A stretch of DNA of 64,000 nt from Tretioscincus oriximinensis. Taxonomy: Eukaryota > Chordata > Lepidosauria > Squamata > Gymnophthalmidae. Made by a program: the position numbers and the translations under genes. Numbering within the stretch: position 1 is the stretch's first letter; every line of letters begins with the position of its first letter. The notes beneath the pieces are model-generated. The model made no database searches, had not been told where the DNA came from, and saw nothing but the letters and a program-made list of their open reading frames with translations. Shown one piece after another: positions 33,791-43,775 of this stretch. The stretch lies in the NCBI GenBank assembly GCA_022410635.1, contig JAJVDF010000257.1, positions 807,268-871,267 of the forward strand. The letters run 5' to 3'.

Positions 33791-34090
33791 AAAGTGACAT
33801 AATACTATTGAATAGCCATTGCTGTCTCTAGTCATGCTAACTTCAGCATGTCGATTTCTGTATTGCTGTGTGTCTTTAAAACTGGAAAGGGCTCTATGGG
33901 TAGGCTGGTTAAGGTAAGGTAAACACCAAGGTAAGTCTGTGTTTAACTGGCAGTAGCACACAGAAATGGTAGGATTAACACAAAAGTGCAGGAATAAGGA
34001 TTGATTGCATGCTTATTCCTGTTCTGACTTTTAAGCATTCTAAGGGTGCATTCATATTTTGCCATGTTGGAAATATTTGATTTCATGCAT

Positions 34091-34188
34091 TCTAAAATCT
34101 TACTATACTCAATCTTTTGCAAAATTTGGTTCCTGGAATTCTAAAATCTTACAATACTCAATCTTTTGTCAAATTAGTTTCTTGGAAT
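34091..34188. repeat. Tandem duplication, 49 bp x 2
   Basis: Units 34091-34139 and 34140-34188 share TCTAAAATCTTAC and ATACTCAATCTTTTG and end in TGGAAT. They have diverged by several substitutions, so the duplication is old. Confidence 0.9.
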
Positions 34189-34309
34189 TCCCGTTCTGTT
34201 CAGTTCATCAGTTGATTGGAGGCACTATCTATTGTGTACAAAAAGGAACTGGCTTATGTAAGAATGGCACTACCTCTGTTGGCCCTGTGATTAAAATAGG
34301 CTGCTCTTC

Positions 34310-34747
34310 TTGCTGCCACTGTGGCAGAACAAATGCAAGGTTACAGTCAGGAATGCCAAGAGGAACGTCGAGAAGCAGATTGCAAAGAATGTAAAAAGAA
34401 ATAATAAGAACTTCTTTAAATACATCAGAAGTATGAATCCTACCAGAAAAGCAATTGAACCACTAGACGGCAATGAACAGAAGATGATAATCAAAGAGGA
34501 CACGGAGATTTCAGAGAGGTTAAATGATTTTTTTGCTTCAGTTTTCACTGAAGAGGAAAGAGGGTATATACCTGCAAAAAAATTAGTCTTCTCAGGAAGA
34601 ACAGCAGAGGAATTAAACTGGACAGAGATAACAAGGGAGGAGATTCTTGCTAGCTTTAACAAACTGAACACCTATAAATCCCCAGGGCTAGATCGCATTC
34701 ATCCAGAATTCTTAAAGAACTCAGATTTTAAATTGCTGAACTTCTAG
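34310..34747 (+). pseudogene. CR1 ORF2 fragment, start of reverse transcriptase
   Basis: An open frame of 145 codons. Residues 15-45 form the basic linker before the RT domain (KQIAKNVKRNNKNFFKYIRS, typical of CR1). Around residue 71 LNDFFASVFT and around residue 122 YKSPGLDRIHPEFLK mark the start of the reverse transcriptase fingers region. The frame ends at a stop at LLNF, before the catalytic centre. The first Met is not a true start. There is no reason to expect a functional product. Confidence 0.8.
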
Positions 34748-34880
34748 CCAAAATATTTAATCTTTCATTAAGCTCAGGCACTGTGCCAGTCGATTTGGGG
34801 GTAGCAAATGTAACAGCAATCTTCAAAAAAAAGATCCCAGGAAATTACAGAGCAACCAGACATCAGTTCCAAGTGAAGNG

Positions 34881-35144
34881 TTGGAAACCATAATCAAGGA
34901 AAACCTTANTAAACACATGGAGAAGCATGCATTGCTGAACGAATCTCAGCACAGCTTCTGCAAAGGTAAATCATGCCTTACAAACTTGTTGCAATTCTTT
35001 GAGAGTGTTAATAAGTATGTGGATAAAAGGGATCCAGCTGATATTGTCAATCTAGGCAACATGAATGACTTGGGCACCTCCCTTTTGAAGTCAGGCTGCA
35101 ACATCTTGGACTCTTCAGCCTTGAAAGATGGGTTTGAAAGGTGA
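34881..35144 (+). pseudogene. CR1 ORF2 fragment, RT finger/palm motif
   Basis: An open frame of 87 codons continuing the CR1 after a frameshift and stop. The block LNESQHSFCKGKSCLTNLLQ at residues 19-38 is the CR1 equivalent of the conserved SQHGFxxGxSCxTNL reverse transcriptase motif. The following Asp-containing catalytic motif is degraded. From about residue 59 the frame runs into C-terminal sequence, consistent with an internal deletion. Confidence 0.8.
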
Positions 35145-35605
35145 TCTGATTGACATGTGTAAAATCATGCATGGAGTGGAAAANGTGAAAAAATATTTTC
35201 TCTATCACACAATATTAGGACCAGGGGGCATTCCTTTAAACTAATATGCAGAAGAGTGAGAACAGACAAAGGAAGGTATTTTTTTCATCCAGAGGGTAAT
35301 TGACCTGTGGAATTTACTTCCAGAAGAGCTGGATAGATTCAAGACAGGGTCAGATAAGTTTATGGACATCAAAGGTATAAATGGCTACTAGGGGGAGAAT
35401 CTTTTGAAACTGCCTCTGGGATGGAGCAACAGACGGTACTCATGAAATACCATTTCAGAAAGTTGAGAATAGGTGCAGATTTTACCTTCTTTTGTTCAGA
35501 GTGGCCAGNTGCGATTGGTGGGCCTCTGTGTGAGACAGAATGCTGGACTAGATGGGCTCTGGCCCAATTCAGTATGTTCTTATGTTCTTAAGAAGTATCC
35601 CTGGA

Positions 35606-36604
35606 AATGCACTGCTTCTGAACACCTGGCAGTCGGTGCCTTTTTGGACAGCAGGGATGCCTCTGGTTGATAAGTGGGGACCAGCCAGATATTTTTTTCC
35701 ATTGATCAAATTTCTCTTGAAATCCTGGTTGCTTCTCTAACTTTCATGGTTGCTGTCAGGAAGAACTCCTGGCCTAAGAAACTGAAGTCTGAATGGACCA
35801 GCTGCAACAAGGCAGACAGCAAAAATGAGGCAAAGCTATTAGATAAGAGAGGGCAAGAGGTGAACGTTTTGCTGACAGAAAAGAAATATAGTTGGGATTG
35901 ACTTCTAGTGCCAGTGATATTTTAATCTCGTTGGTGGAGAATGGCCTTTTCAGGCAGGCAAAATTAAATTTATTGTGTCCCGCATCCTTCCCTGCCATCT
36001 TTGTTGCATATTTACTGACTGCCTAGAAGCAATAATCTTTCTCTGTAATGCAGAATTCTCTTTTATGTGCTCATATATTAAGAAGTGAAACAAGGTGCTA
36101 CAGTAGAAATAAAGACAGACATTTAACTTCCCTTGTCAAATAAGTCAAAATAGTGGGACATTCTACTTAACACGGGGCAAGCCAGAAGAGACATTAATTG
36201 GGATCCTAATTTACAACTTTGCAACTTATATTCCAGCCTGACTGTGGTCCTAGTAGGTGAGAATGAATTTTTCACCTGCTACTCTGCTCAACCTTCCCGA
36301 CCTTACAACAGCACATAATGTACATAAACCATTCTTACTAAAGGATAGAAGACCTCGGGATGGAATGCTGATGTTTTGTGCTGAAGTCCAGGTGGCAGAG
36401 AAACACAAAAATCTGCTATGACTATTCAAAGGCTTCTGCTATTGCTCAATGAAATATTTTTCTCTCCTATGTGTTTGTTTGTTAAATCAAAGGCAAAATT
36501 TTAAAGACAAAGAAAAANCTGTCTGTTCCAATACAAATTCGGGACTTTGACTAGTTCCAGAGGCTCTCTACAAGGCCTCATTTATGAGGCAATGCTGCCT
36601 TCTC
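35606..36604. other. Single-copy DNA
   Basis: No gene or repeat recognised. Confidence 0.4.
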
Positions 36605-36860
36605 CTAAGAGTCAGTCTGGTCTTGTGATTAGAGTATCAGACTCCTACCTGGAAGTCTTCTGGTTCTATTCTGCACTCCTCCATGGAAGCCAGCTAGATG
36701 ACCTTGGGCTAGTCGCCATTCTTCAGAGCTCTCCCAGCTCCACCTATTTTATAAGATGTCTGTTGTGAAGAGGAGAANAGAAGGTTATGTAAGCTGCTTT
36801 GATTCCGTCTGGGTTGAAAAAAGTTGGGAATAAAAACTGACCCTTCTTCTCGTTGTTGTC
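36605..36860 (+). mobile_element. Sauria-type SINE with BovB-type tail
   Basis: The family B head (GTGATTAGAGTATCAGACTC, TCTGGTTCTATTCTGCACTC, CATGGAAGCCAGCTAGATGA) is joined to a BovB-type tail (GTAAGCTGCTTTGATTCCGT, then GGGAATAAAAACTGACC and CTTCTTCTC). This is the standard squamate head-tail combination. It contrasts with the L2-tailed copies at 43499 and 52891. Confidence 0.8.
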
Positions 36861-36904
36861 TTTAATTCCCACGGCAAGAAATCAAGGTTTTTTTTTTAAC
36901 AGAN

Positions 36905-37440
36905 CAAGCAGGCCTGTATTTTGGCTGTATTTTGCCCATGGTCTGCATATTTATTTATAGAATCATAGAGTTGGAAGAGACCTCCAGGGCCATCGGGTCC
37001 AACTCCCTGCTCATTGCAGGATTCATTAAACCATCCCAGACAGATGACTGTCCAGTCTCTGTTTAAAGACTTCCAGCGAAGACAAACTCATCACTTCTTA
37101 TGGCAACCTGTTCCACTGGTTTACCACAATTACTGTTAGAAAGTTTTTTTTTCTGATATGTAATCTAAATCTACTCCCTTGCAGTTTCATCCCATTGTTC
37201 CTAGTCCTTCCATGTGCCAATGAGAACAATGGTGATTCCTCTGCTCTGTGATAGCCCTTCAGATATTTGTACACAGCTATCAAGTCTCCTCTCAGTCTTC
37301 TATTTTGCATTTATTACTATTTAGTTATTTATTATTACTATTTATTTACTTATTTTGTTTATTTATTTTACTCCCCCTCTTCCCTCAGCTACTTTGGGTT
37401 TTATAATAATAAAAGCAATAAAATATTAATATCTTCTTAC
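36905..37440. repeat. Unclassified repeat split by a CR1 insertion
   Basis: The outer parts GCTGTATTTTGCCCATGG (about 36920) and TTTATTTTACTCCCCCTCTT with CCCTCAGCTACTTTGG (about 37365-37400) match 58498-58640. At that second site they lie only about 60 bases apart. Here a minus-strand CR1 (36957-37312) separates them. The family is unknown. Confidence 0.6.
36957..37312 (-). mobile_element. CR1 LINE 3' end, minus strand
   Basis: Starts TAGAATCATAGAGTTGGAAG, then AGACCTCCAGGGCCATCGGG and TCCAACTCCCTGC, the familiar antisense CR1 3' end of amniotes. Further on, TTTCATCCCATTGTTCCTAG and TCAAGTCTCCTCTCAGTC are remnants of the C-terminal coding part (minus-strand frame 37098-37310, with NRRLRGDLIAVYKYLKG). 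It is 5'-truncated. Confidence 0.9.
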
Positions 37441-38414
37441 TACTACTAGGGGCTATATTTTGTCTAAATACGGCCCNGAAGCATAGGACATGGTAGGNAA
37501 AATTCTAGTCCTCTGCACCTCTGCTTCTGCACTTAGCAGAGCTGATCCTTTAGGAACAGTTCCTAGCTTCTGTGATCCAGTTGCCTCTGAAGAAGACCAA
37601 CCACACTTTGGCAACTGTTCCACAATAAGCCCTGTTCCCTTCTGAAGCTCATGTGAATTTCAGAGCCTACTGTATGGACTCCAATGACCAAGAATGAACA
37701 TTCCTAGCCTTGGAGCTGCCAGTACCATGCCTACAGTGCCACCATCTTTTCTTTTTCTTAGTCTTAGCCATGTTTACTGACAGTTCTCACAGATTCCGCA
37801 TTTCTTCTCTGTGGTATGCAGTTAAGGCGCTTGTTGTTTGGGGCAACTCAAGACTGGATTCCACTGAGCCCATGGAAGTTGTGGAGATAAAGGCCTTGTA
37901 CACATGAAGGTTTATAACCTGGAATATAGAATAGCCCAGGTGTAAGCGATCGCTCTGACATTACACACCTGCCTGGGTTTTTGTGAGGTGGCAGCAGCAC
38001 CCTACTTGCAAGAAATACGTTGTTGTTATGGCATTGCCAGTTTTCTGTTGGATGATGGCACTAGGCATAAGGTACAGAAGCTATTTTGTATGCAAATAGA
38101 AAATGAATACAGGTTCAAGTCTGCAACTTTGGCTTAAGGTAGTCTTCTTTCTCTGAGACTAATGACTTTTCCATTTAAACTCAAAACCATCTAAAATCAG
38201 GATTATCATCCTCCCGCATCATGTTGAAGGTATTTCCAACACTTACCTTGCTTGGAGCAGTTTAATTATTCCACTTATATTTATCTTAGTTCATAAAATA
38301 ACCAAAAGGCAAGAAGAGTATGCATTTATTCTATGATCAAAATGTCTTTGTGCAAGGAGAATTTTTAAATTAGTTTTAAATATGGTAGTCTCCAGATGAA
38401 TTTAAAATGTCATC
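37441..38414. other. Single-copy DNA
   Basis: No gene recognised. About 37905-37990 has a weak inverted-repeat character (ACACATGAAGGTTTATAACC) but is not classifiable. Confidence 0.4.
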
Positions 38415-38728
38415 AGTCTTCCAGCATCTTGGCAGTCGCTAAGGAGTCCTTCTCTCGTCTGGGAGATGGGGTTTCGAAGCCCTGTTCGGACGTGGGGAGG
38501 GGTGAGCACCTTCCACTAGCCTGTAGCTCTAGCCTATCCAGCTATTCAAAAGCATGAATTGCAAGAAATTGCAACTGATACAAGTAGATACATGGGAACC
38601 ACCACAGCCTGGTGGGGAAGATAGAATGTGAGCCTTTGGGCAAAATACCCTTGTAAGCCGCTTTGAGTCCCTTTGAAAGGTGAGAAAAGTGGGGTATAAG
38701 AGCCCAGTTCTTCTTCTTCTCCTTCTTC
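38415..38728 (+). mobile_element. tRNA-derived SINE with BovB-type tail, best family A copy
   Basis: The head has GGCAGTCGCTAAGGAGTCC (A-box region) and GGGGTTTCGAAGCCCTG (B-box region). The body has GTGGGGAGGGGTGAGCACCT, CTAGCCTGTAGCTCTAGCC, AATTGCAAGAAATTGCAACT and GGTGGGGAAGATAGAATGTG. The tail is CCCTTGTAAGCCGCTTTGAG, GTGAGAAAAGTGGGGTATAA, ending TTCTTCTTCTTCTCC. SINEs of this form are transcribed by RNA polymerase III and moved by a LINE with the matching 3' end, here BovB by analogy. Confidence 0.9.
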
Positions 38729-38754
38729 AGTGCTAATGCCATATTACGTCACTA

Positions 38755-38815
38755 CCAGCGTATTTATTTAGTTATTCTTATAACCCGCCCTATGCCTTAA
38801 GGTTTTGAAGGTGGG
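38755..38815 (-). mobile_element. L2-like 3' tail fragment
   Basis: CGTATTTATTTAGTTATTCT, then ATAACCCGCCCTATGCCTTA and AGGTTTTGAAGGTGGG. A diverged minus-strand tail of the L2 type. Confidence 0.45.
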
Positions 38816-38937
38816 AAGGAAAACGAAATTTCTTCAACCCAAGTCCATGTTAAAGAGGTGTGTTTGATATTGCCATCAAAAGTCTGAAGTAAAACTAGAT
38901 TTCAAATAAATTGCTGGATCCAGAAAATTTAGCAAGA

Positions 38938-39078
38938 AGGTCTTGTAGCAATTTGGAGATTAACAAGAAGTAGGATACGTGGCATGAGGCTTTGTAGACA
39001 AGTCTGAAGAAATAGACCTTTCTACAAAAGTTCATGCAGTCTTGTTAGTCTTCAAAGTGCCACAGAAGTTTTGCAGAA
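38938..39078. mobile_element. Second head-to-head Penelope-like terminus
   Basis: The left half, in minus orientation, has TAGCAATTTGGAGATTAACA, then GGCATGAGGCTTTGTAGACA. The right half, in plus orientation, has GAAATAGACCTTTCTACAAA, AGTTCATGCAGTC and TTGTTAGTCTTCAAAGTGCC. The halves meet near 39000 around CTGAAGAAATAGACC. The arrangement is the same as at 27450-27659 but older and more diverged. No target duplication found. Confidence 0.65.
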
Positions 39079-39310
39079 GTAAAACTTAGCATGTTGCTGG
39101 GTGAGAAGTCANCTGGGTGCACTCCCCTCAGGTACAGCATCTGATTGAAGTTCAGGCAATTTGCTGTGTGTGTAAACATGACAATAGAAAAGAATCTGAA
39201 CAATTATACAGAGCTTGAATCTGTCACTGGTAGTCTGTCAGTCTGCAATGTGGAAAACACAGGCAACAATTTTTCATGCTTTATGTTACAATTTATTGTC
39301 ATACTAGGGT

Positions 39311-39516
39311 AGACTGACAGATGACCCCTGTTTTTTTTTTTGGGGGGGGGGGGTTAAAAACCTGGTTTGGTGTGCCTGTCAGTTTTTTCTGAGGAAAGTT
39401 TTTCAAAAAAAGTTTTTTTTTCAAAAAAATTTTTTATTTTTTTTTCCTCAGGAAAAACCGGGATGCACCCCAAAAATGGATTTTCACCCCCCCCAAGGGG
39501 TCATCTGGTCAACCTA
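39311..39516. mobile_element. Palindromic hAT-like MITE, family H2, copy c
   Basis: Runs from TAGACTGACAGATGACCCC to GGGGTCATCTGGTCAACCTA. The inner block GTGTGCCTGTCAGTTTTTTC is mirrored by AAAAACCGGGATGCACC. The flanks ACTAGGG (left) and ACTAGGG (right, offset by two bases) suggest a target duplication of 7-8 bp. Confidence 0.75.
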
Positions 39517-39916
39517 TAACTAGGGGGATTAGCCTGAGATCAGTATCAGCAATGAACTCGGGCTCTAGCCTTTGTTCCCAGTCCCTTGGCCAGCCACCTC
39601 CCCCAGCTGGTCCTGGCCAGATGAAGTTGGTGGACATGGAGGCACCACCGCCCCACCAGGCCCANAGCTGATGCCGCGGCTGACACCACCCTGCCTGTGC
39701 CACCTGCTCCTCGGCTGAAGGAGACAGGGCAGGCAGGTAGCCTCAGGTCTGTCCTCCATTTTGTTTTGCCTTTGTTCTGCTGCTCCAGCACTATTTCCTC
39801 CAATCAGACTGTGAGGGAGCTGGAGGNTACAGCCCCCTTGCTGTCTGATTGGACAGATGATCACGAATGCTGTTTTATATATAAGATTTGTTAGAATTGA
39901 CAGTGGTTTATCTGTA
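39517..39916. other. GC-rich unique DNA
   Basis: 39540-39800 is GC-rich with overlapping open frames in three frames on the minus strand. None shows a domain. Treated as non-coding. Confidence 0.4.
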
Positions 39917-39924
39917 ATTATTAA

Positions 39925-40026
39925 TAGATTTCAAAGAAATAGCCGTNTTAGTCTCTGTTCAGAAAGTCAAGCAAGTAGCACTTTGGAGACTATTAAGAGG
40001 AAGATAAATGGCACCTACTTCTTCAG
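39925..40026 (-). mobile_element. Penelope-like terminus, single, 5'-truncated
   Basis: TTTCAAAGAAATAGCCGT, TTAGTCTCTGTTCAGAAAGT, CACTTTGGAGACTATTAAGA, CCTACTTCTTCAGA. This is the same end as 46661, diverged. An ATTATTAA direct repeat flanks it at 39917-39924 and 40027-40034, a possible target duplication in AT-rich DNA. Confidence 0.65.
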
Positions 40027-40034
40027 ATTATTAA

Positions 40035-41139
40035 CATGATTAAATATTTAATAAATGAAGTTCTAATCAGAATACAAAGGAAATAAAAAAGGAAGGAAGA
40101 AAGAAAATTCTATTATATCAACAACAAAAGACAACATACCGCAGCAAAGACCTAGACAGTACTGGTCATAACCACAAAACCAGCAGCATTTTCTTTCACT
40201 GACATATGTTAATAGCCTGCCCTCTTAGTGTATCTTGGCTTGGCAAGATCGTATTTGTATATTGTTTTAAATTGCTTTCCATTGATTTTGTCCATCTGGC
40301 TGGCTTGTTACACAGTAAATCTATCACCACGACATAGTAGTGGGCTTTATATTCTAACAATATGATCTGCAAAAGCCCAATTCACAAGGATCTCTCTCCA
40401 TTAAAATTTCTCTCAGTTCATTTTAGGCCACATGTCATTTGCTTTTGACTGCAGAATATTTACTCCATCTTTGTTCGTTCCTCAACTAAACCTCCACAAC
40501 TGCTAATTACAGAAAAGAAATATTAACTTTTAAATTAATGAAAACCATATCTAATGCAGATAGCAGGCATGGTTAAGGATCTGGTATGGCAGTATATTCC
40601 TATCCACTTAAAAGCACAACTAGAAGCAGTCTTATGAGATCACCAGTCTAACCAGATACAGGCTCTTTCTGACCTTAGCTTTATTTTAGATTAGTCAAAA
40701 AAATCCCAAAATGTGGGCATGGGTTAAGATGGTGGATGCTCCTTCCAGGGGTCGATGAAGCAAGCTCTAGTGGCTGAGGCTGGGCACCCCAAGGGGGGGG
40801 GATAGATTTCAATTGAATAGATCCTATTAAATGACTGGATGTATTTATTGACTAGTTCATAGGTGGACAAACTGAACTCTGAAAGCCAAAGTCTTCAGGG
40901 TTTCAAGTATATATGTTACCTTTAAAACAACAGAATTCACTGTCATCATATCTCTACTGGNAGCATTGGCAGACACATTATATTATCCCATATTAAGGCA
41001 TGATTTTTGCAGAAAACAATTAATACCCTGAATACAAGTGACATGATTGACACTGGAATGGTGCCTCGTTGCTCTGCCAGGGTCACTGAAGTATATTTTT
41101 CATTGACAGCTTGTGATGTTTCTTCTTTCACCATTTCAG
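40035..41139. other. Single-copy DNA
   Basis: No gene or repeat recognised. There is a poly-G run near 40793-40800. Confidence 0.4.
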
Positions 41140-41226
41140 TATTGTTAACTACTCTGAGACCTTTGGGTATAGGGCAGTGTAGAAATGTAAATATATATAT
41201 AAATAAAATAAATAAATAAATAAATA
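41140..41226 (+). mobile_element. L2-type 3' tail with (AATA)n
   Basis: TATTGTTAACTACTCTGAGA, CCTTTGGGTATAGGGCAGTG, TAGAAATGTAAATATATATA and an (AAATA)n tract. It matches the end of the L2 at 16830. Confidence 0.75.
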
Positions 41227-41419
41227 GAGATTCAACCTTAACAGTTTCGTTTGAATGCTGAAGGTGAAGTCTAACTCTTCCTCCCTTCCTGACTCAGGGG
41301 GAAGATGAAGAAGTAGGCTTCCTCATCCATGTCATAAATTCAGCCTTCCCTGCAGTTGTGGCTGATGGAGAGATTTTATATAGTGTTTTTAAAATTTCCC
41401 CCCTTTTTTCCTTCCTTTC

Positions 41420-41900
41420 TTCCTCCCCTCCCTTATTTAGAGCATAATTCAATCCATTGGTTATAGGAACTCACATCTGGAAAACTAATCTTAATCTTCA
41501 TTCCTTCACTCCATAATCTTGCCCCTATATAATTTTTTATAGTCAACCATTTTTGTTTGCAGGTTCTCACTTTTGGTATATTTTCTGGATTATTTATTCT
41601 ACGATTGGCGATATCAGTCACAATCACATTGATAGTTTACTGATACATTTTCTTAATTGTCCCTATTGTGCTGTCTTTCCACCCACTCACTAAAACATTC
41701 TGAGCACATGATGTCATTTATCTATCACATCTCTTACACTGCCTGACATGATAGTATCCAAGTCTCCATGTAATATTTCCATTTTACTTGTAATTCGTGT
41801 AACTTTTTGGCATTCCCATTCCATCAGTATAAAAGTACCTGTTTGTTGACACCCATGCCAACTTGTTCCAATAACATTTGGGTAAAAATGCGTCAACTGT
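41420..41900 (-). mobile_element. L1 LINE 3' end, degraded
   Basis: The minus frame 41714-41896 includes SWHGCQQTGTFILMEWEC. This is the same position as the Cys-His motif of the other two L1 copies, but with the first Cys changed to Ser and the His to Leu. The minus frame 41433-41627 includes KWLTIKNYIGARLW and fits the C-terminus after it. The stretch left of it is G-rich on the minus strand, like an L1 3' UTR. The frame at 42005-42226 may belong to the same copy but I cannot confirm it. Confidence 0.65.
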
Positions 41901-42655
41901 GTGTTCTATACCATTTTGGAGTATCTTCCTTCTTGTCTCTGTCATAGAATTATTTTTTTGTTTCTTATTTTTTCTTATATCTTTTATGTATAATATAAAA
42001 TGTCTTATATCTTACATTTATATCCATACTCCATATTCCATATAATTTTTCCTCTATTTCTTAATGTACCGACATCTTTTGTTGTTATGTTAAAGTGTTC
42101 CCAGAACTGTTTTGAGCAGTATATTTTCTCTTCTATCCTGTTTTCCTTTTGTTGAATTTTCCGAATAGCTTTCTCTATTTCTTTATTTTCTCTCCCTAAA
42201 CATCTCTTAATTGTATCATTGTTCATATATAACTTAATACATAATGTCTATAACCACATCCTGTCTCCTACAGCTGTGCAAGAAAAGCAATATTATGACA
42301 CTTAGGCTTGTAACTGGTGTTACATGTCCCTGAGCATTGGTGCACCAGAATGCTTCTGCCTCCCACCTTGCTGTCCCATCAAACATTCTGTAACATGACA
42401 GGCAGAGCATGGCATCTGTACTTCATCTACACACTGAATGCACAATAGGGGGTCAAAATAAGATAGATAGCATGATTTCTCTGTGCATTCAAGGCACCAA
42501 AAGGCACAGTGTGAATCCTGACTCTTGTGGAATGTAAATAATCATACAGCTTCTAGCAATTTGCCCCCTTATTCATTAATGGTACAAATATTCTGGAATC
42601 ATGGAAGTTGATACGATGTAAATTGAAATCACACTGGATATAAGGGAATGGGGTA
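41901..42655. other. AT-rich DNA, possibly more L1 remnant, then unique DNA
   Basis: A 73-codon minus frame (42005-42226) rich in Glu and Lys looks helical but is not diagnostic. From 42240 to 42655 nothing is recognised. Confidence 0.35.
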
Positions 42656-42740
42656 GGGAAACCCCTAGACTCACATATGTTTGGCTTCCATATATATACA
42701 CACATGTGGACCAAACGTGTGTGAGTCTAGGGGTTTACCC
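42656..42740. repeat. Strong 85-base hairpin
   Basis: The arm AAACCCCTAGACTCACATAT GTTTGG pairs with CCAAACGTGTGTGAGTCTAG GGGTTT. As RNA from the plus strand this pairs throughout with two G-U wobbles. A further seven pairs close TCCATAT to ATGTGGA, leaving a loop of about 10 bases. It lies immediately beside the 3' end of the L1 remnant at 42741. It could be a tiny inverted-repeat element or a fold-back formed during insertion. The shape would also suit a microRNA precursor, but nothing shows that it is transcribed. Confidence 0.8.
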
Positions 42741-43440
42741 ACCAATTGTAGTAAAGGAGTCACAACAATAAGAGATACATACACAAGAATAAACCCTATC
42801 CCCCACCCCAGGAGACCATTTAAATATGTCACAGCAATAATGACAGTAAAAATCTTTGATCATCACACATAGCAACGGTCTGGGACAATATAACGCTTCT
42901 ATTTGAGTTAACACCAAAGACTATTAACTTTTGCCAATTTGTTTCCCAAGTCGAATAGTAGCAATTCGGACAGATAGTCATACCATAAATTAAGAGTCCG
43001 TTTATTCCTGTCCTTCCATCCTCTTGCGACCGTTAATTGCCCCGCCCAGATCGATCTCTCCAAAATATAGATGTCACTCGATTGTAGGTGGAGGTTCTTG
43101 CATCTGTACATCATTAACATTGGGACACTTTTTTGTAAATTTACCCCTAGGATATCACATAGTTCTTTGAGTACAGAGTCCCACCAGTTCTGAACATAGA
43201 TACAGTCGTACCACATGTGGAAAAAAGTCCCTGTAGCATTACATCCGTGCCAACATGAAGGTGGAAGGTTACCCATGTGTGACAATTGAGATGGTGTCCT
43301 ATNCCACCTTGTAAGGATTTTTGTTTGGAGTTCTCTGACACAGAAATAAAGTGAGGAATAAATGAACCAGAGGAATTTTCCAATCCTTATTTCAGACCCA
43401 CATAACAAATATTTTCTTTTTTAATTTTACTGATAGAACA
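42741..43440 (-). mobile_element. L1 LINE 3' part, 5'-truncated
   Basis: Includes the C-terminal end of ORF2 (42908-43408) and a 3' UTR to about 42741 with a G-rich stretch on the minus strand. A SINE is inserted just upstream at 43499. Confidence 0.75.
42908..43408 (-). pseudogene. L1 ORF2 C-terminal domain fragment
   Basis: An open minus-strand frame of 166 codons with one N. Residues 52-69 (CWHGCNATGTFFHMWYDC) carry the C-x3-C-x7-H-x4-C motif of the L1 ORF2 C-terminal region, which is thought to bind RNA. Upstream residues include ILTRWXRTPSQLSHMG, corresponding to MVTRWYYTPCQLAHITG of the better copy at 60574. The frame closes near the end of ORF2. Reverse transcriptase and endonuclease are absent because of truncation. 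Confidence 0.8.
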
Positions 43441-43498
43441 AATTGTAGCATAGATTTTTCTGTTAAATTTTAGGACATTGCAAAAGGAATACAANGTA

Positions 43499-43775
43499 TA
43501 GTTTATTTATTTATTTATTTATTTATTTATCTATTTGTACTTGTATCCCACCCTATACTCAAAGGTCTCAGGGCGGCCTACCATAGGGTGGTGCACATAG
43601 CTTTTGTTGCTTTCTCCACACCAGACACCCTGTGGAGTAGGTGGGGCTGAGAGAGTTCAAAGAACTGTGACTGGCCCAAGGTCACCCAGCTGGCTTCATG
43701 GAGGAGTGGGGAATCGAACCGGGAGTTTACCAGGTACAAATCCAACANTCTAACCACTACACCAAACTGGCTCCT
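43499..43775 (-). mobile_element. SINE with Sauria-type head and L2-type tail
   Basis: On the minus strand the head has GCCAGTTTGGTGTAGTGG (A box), CCGGTTCGATTCCCCACTCC (B box) and CCATGAAGCCAGCTGGGTGA, then the body CTCTCAGCCCCACCTACTCC. The tail CCGCCCTGAGACCTTTGAGT, ATAGGGTGGGATACAAGTAC ends in (AAATA)n. This tail matches the L2 end at 16830 and not BovB. The copy is full length and well preserved. Confidence 0.9.

Larger units (their letters stand above)
34300..35605 (+). mobile_element. CR1-type LINE, 5'-truncated, degraded
   Basis: Contains two reverse-transcriptase region remnants (34310-34747 and 34881-35144). Downstream there is a 3' part with CATCCAGAGGGTAATTGACC, TGCCTCTGGGATGGAGCAAC, CTCTGTGTGAGACAGAATGC and terminal TTCTTATGTTCTTA repeats at 35578-35591. 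The region 35060-35150 skips from the RT domain to the C-terminal part, so an internal deletion is likely. CR1 elements copy themselves through an RNA intermediate. This copy is dead. Confidence 0.85.
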
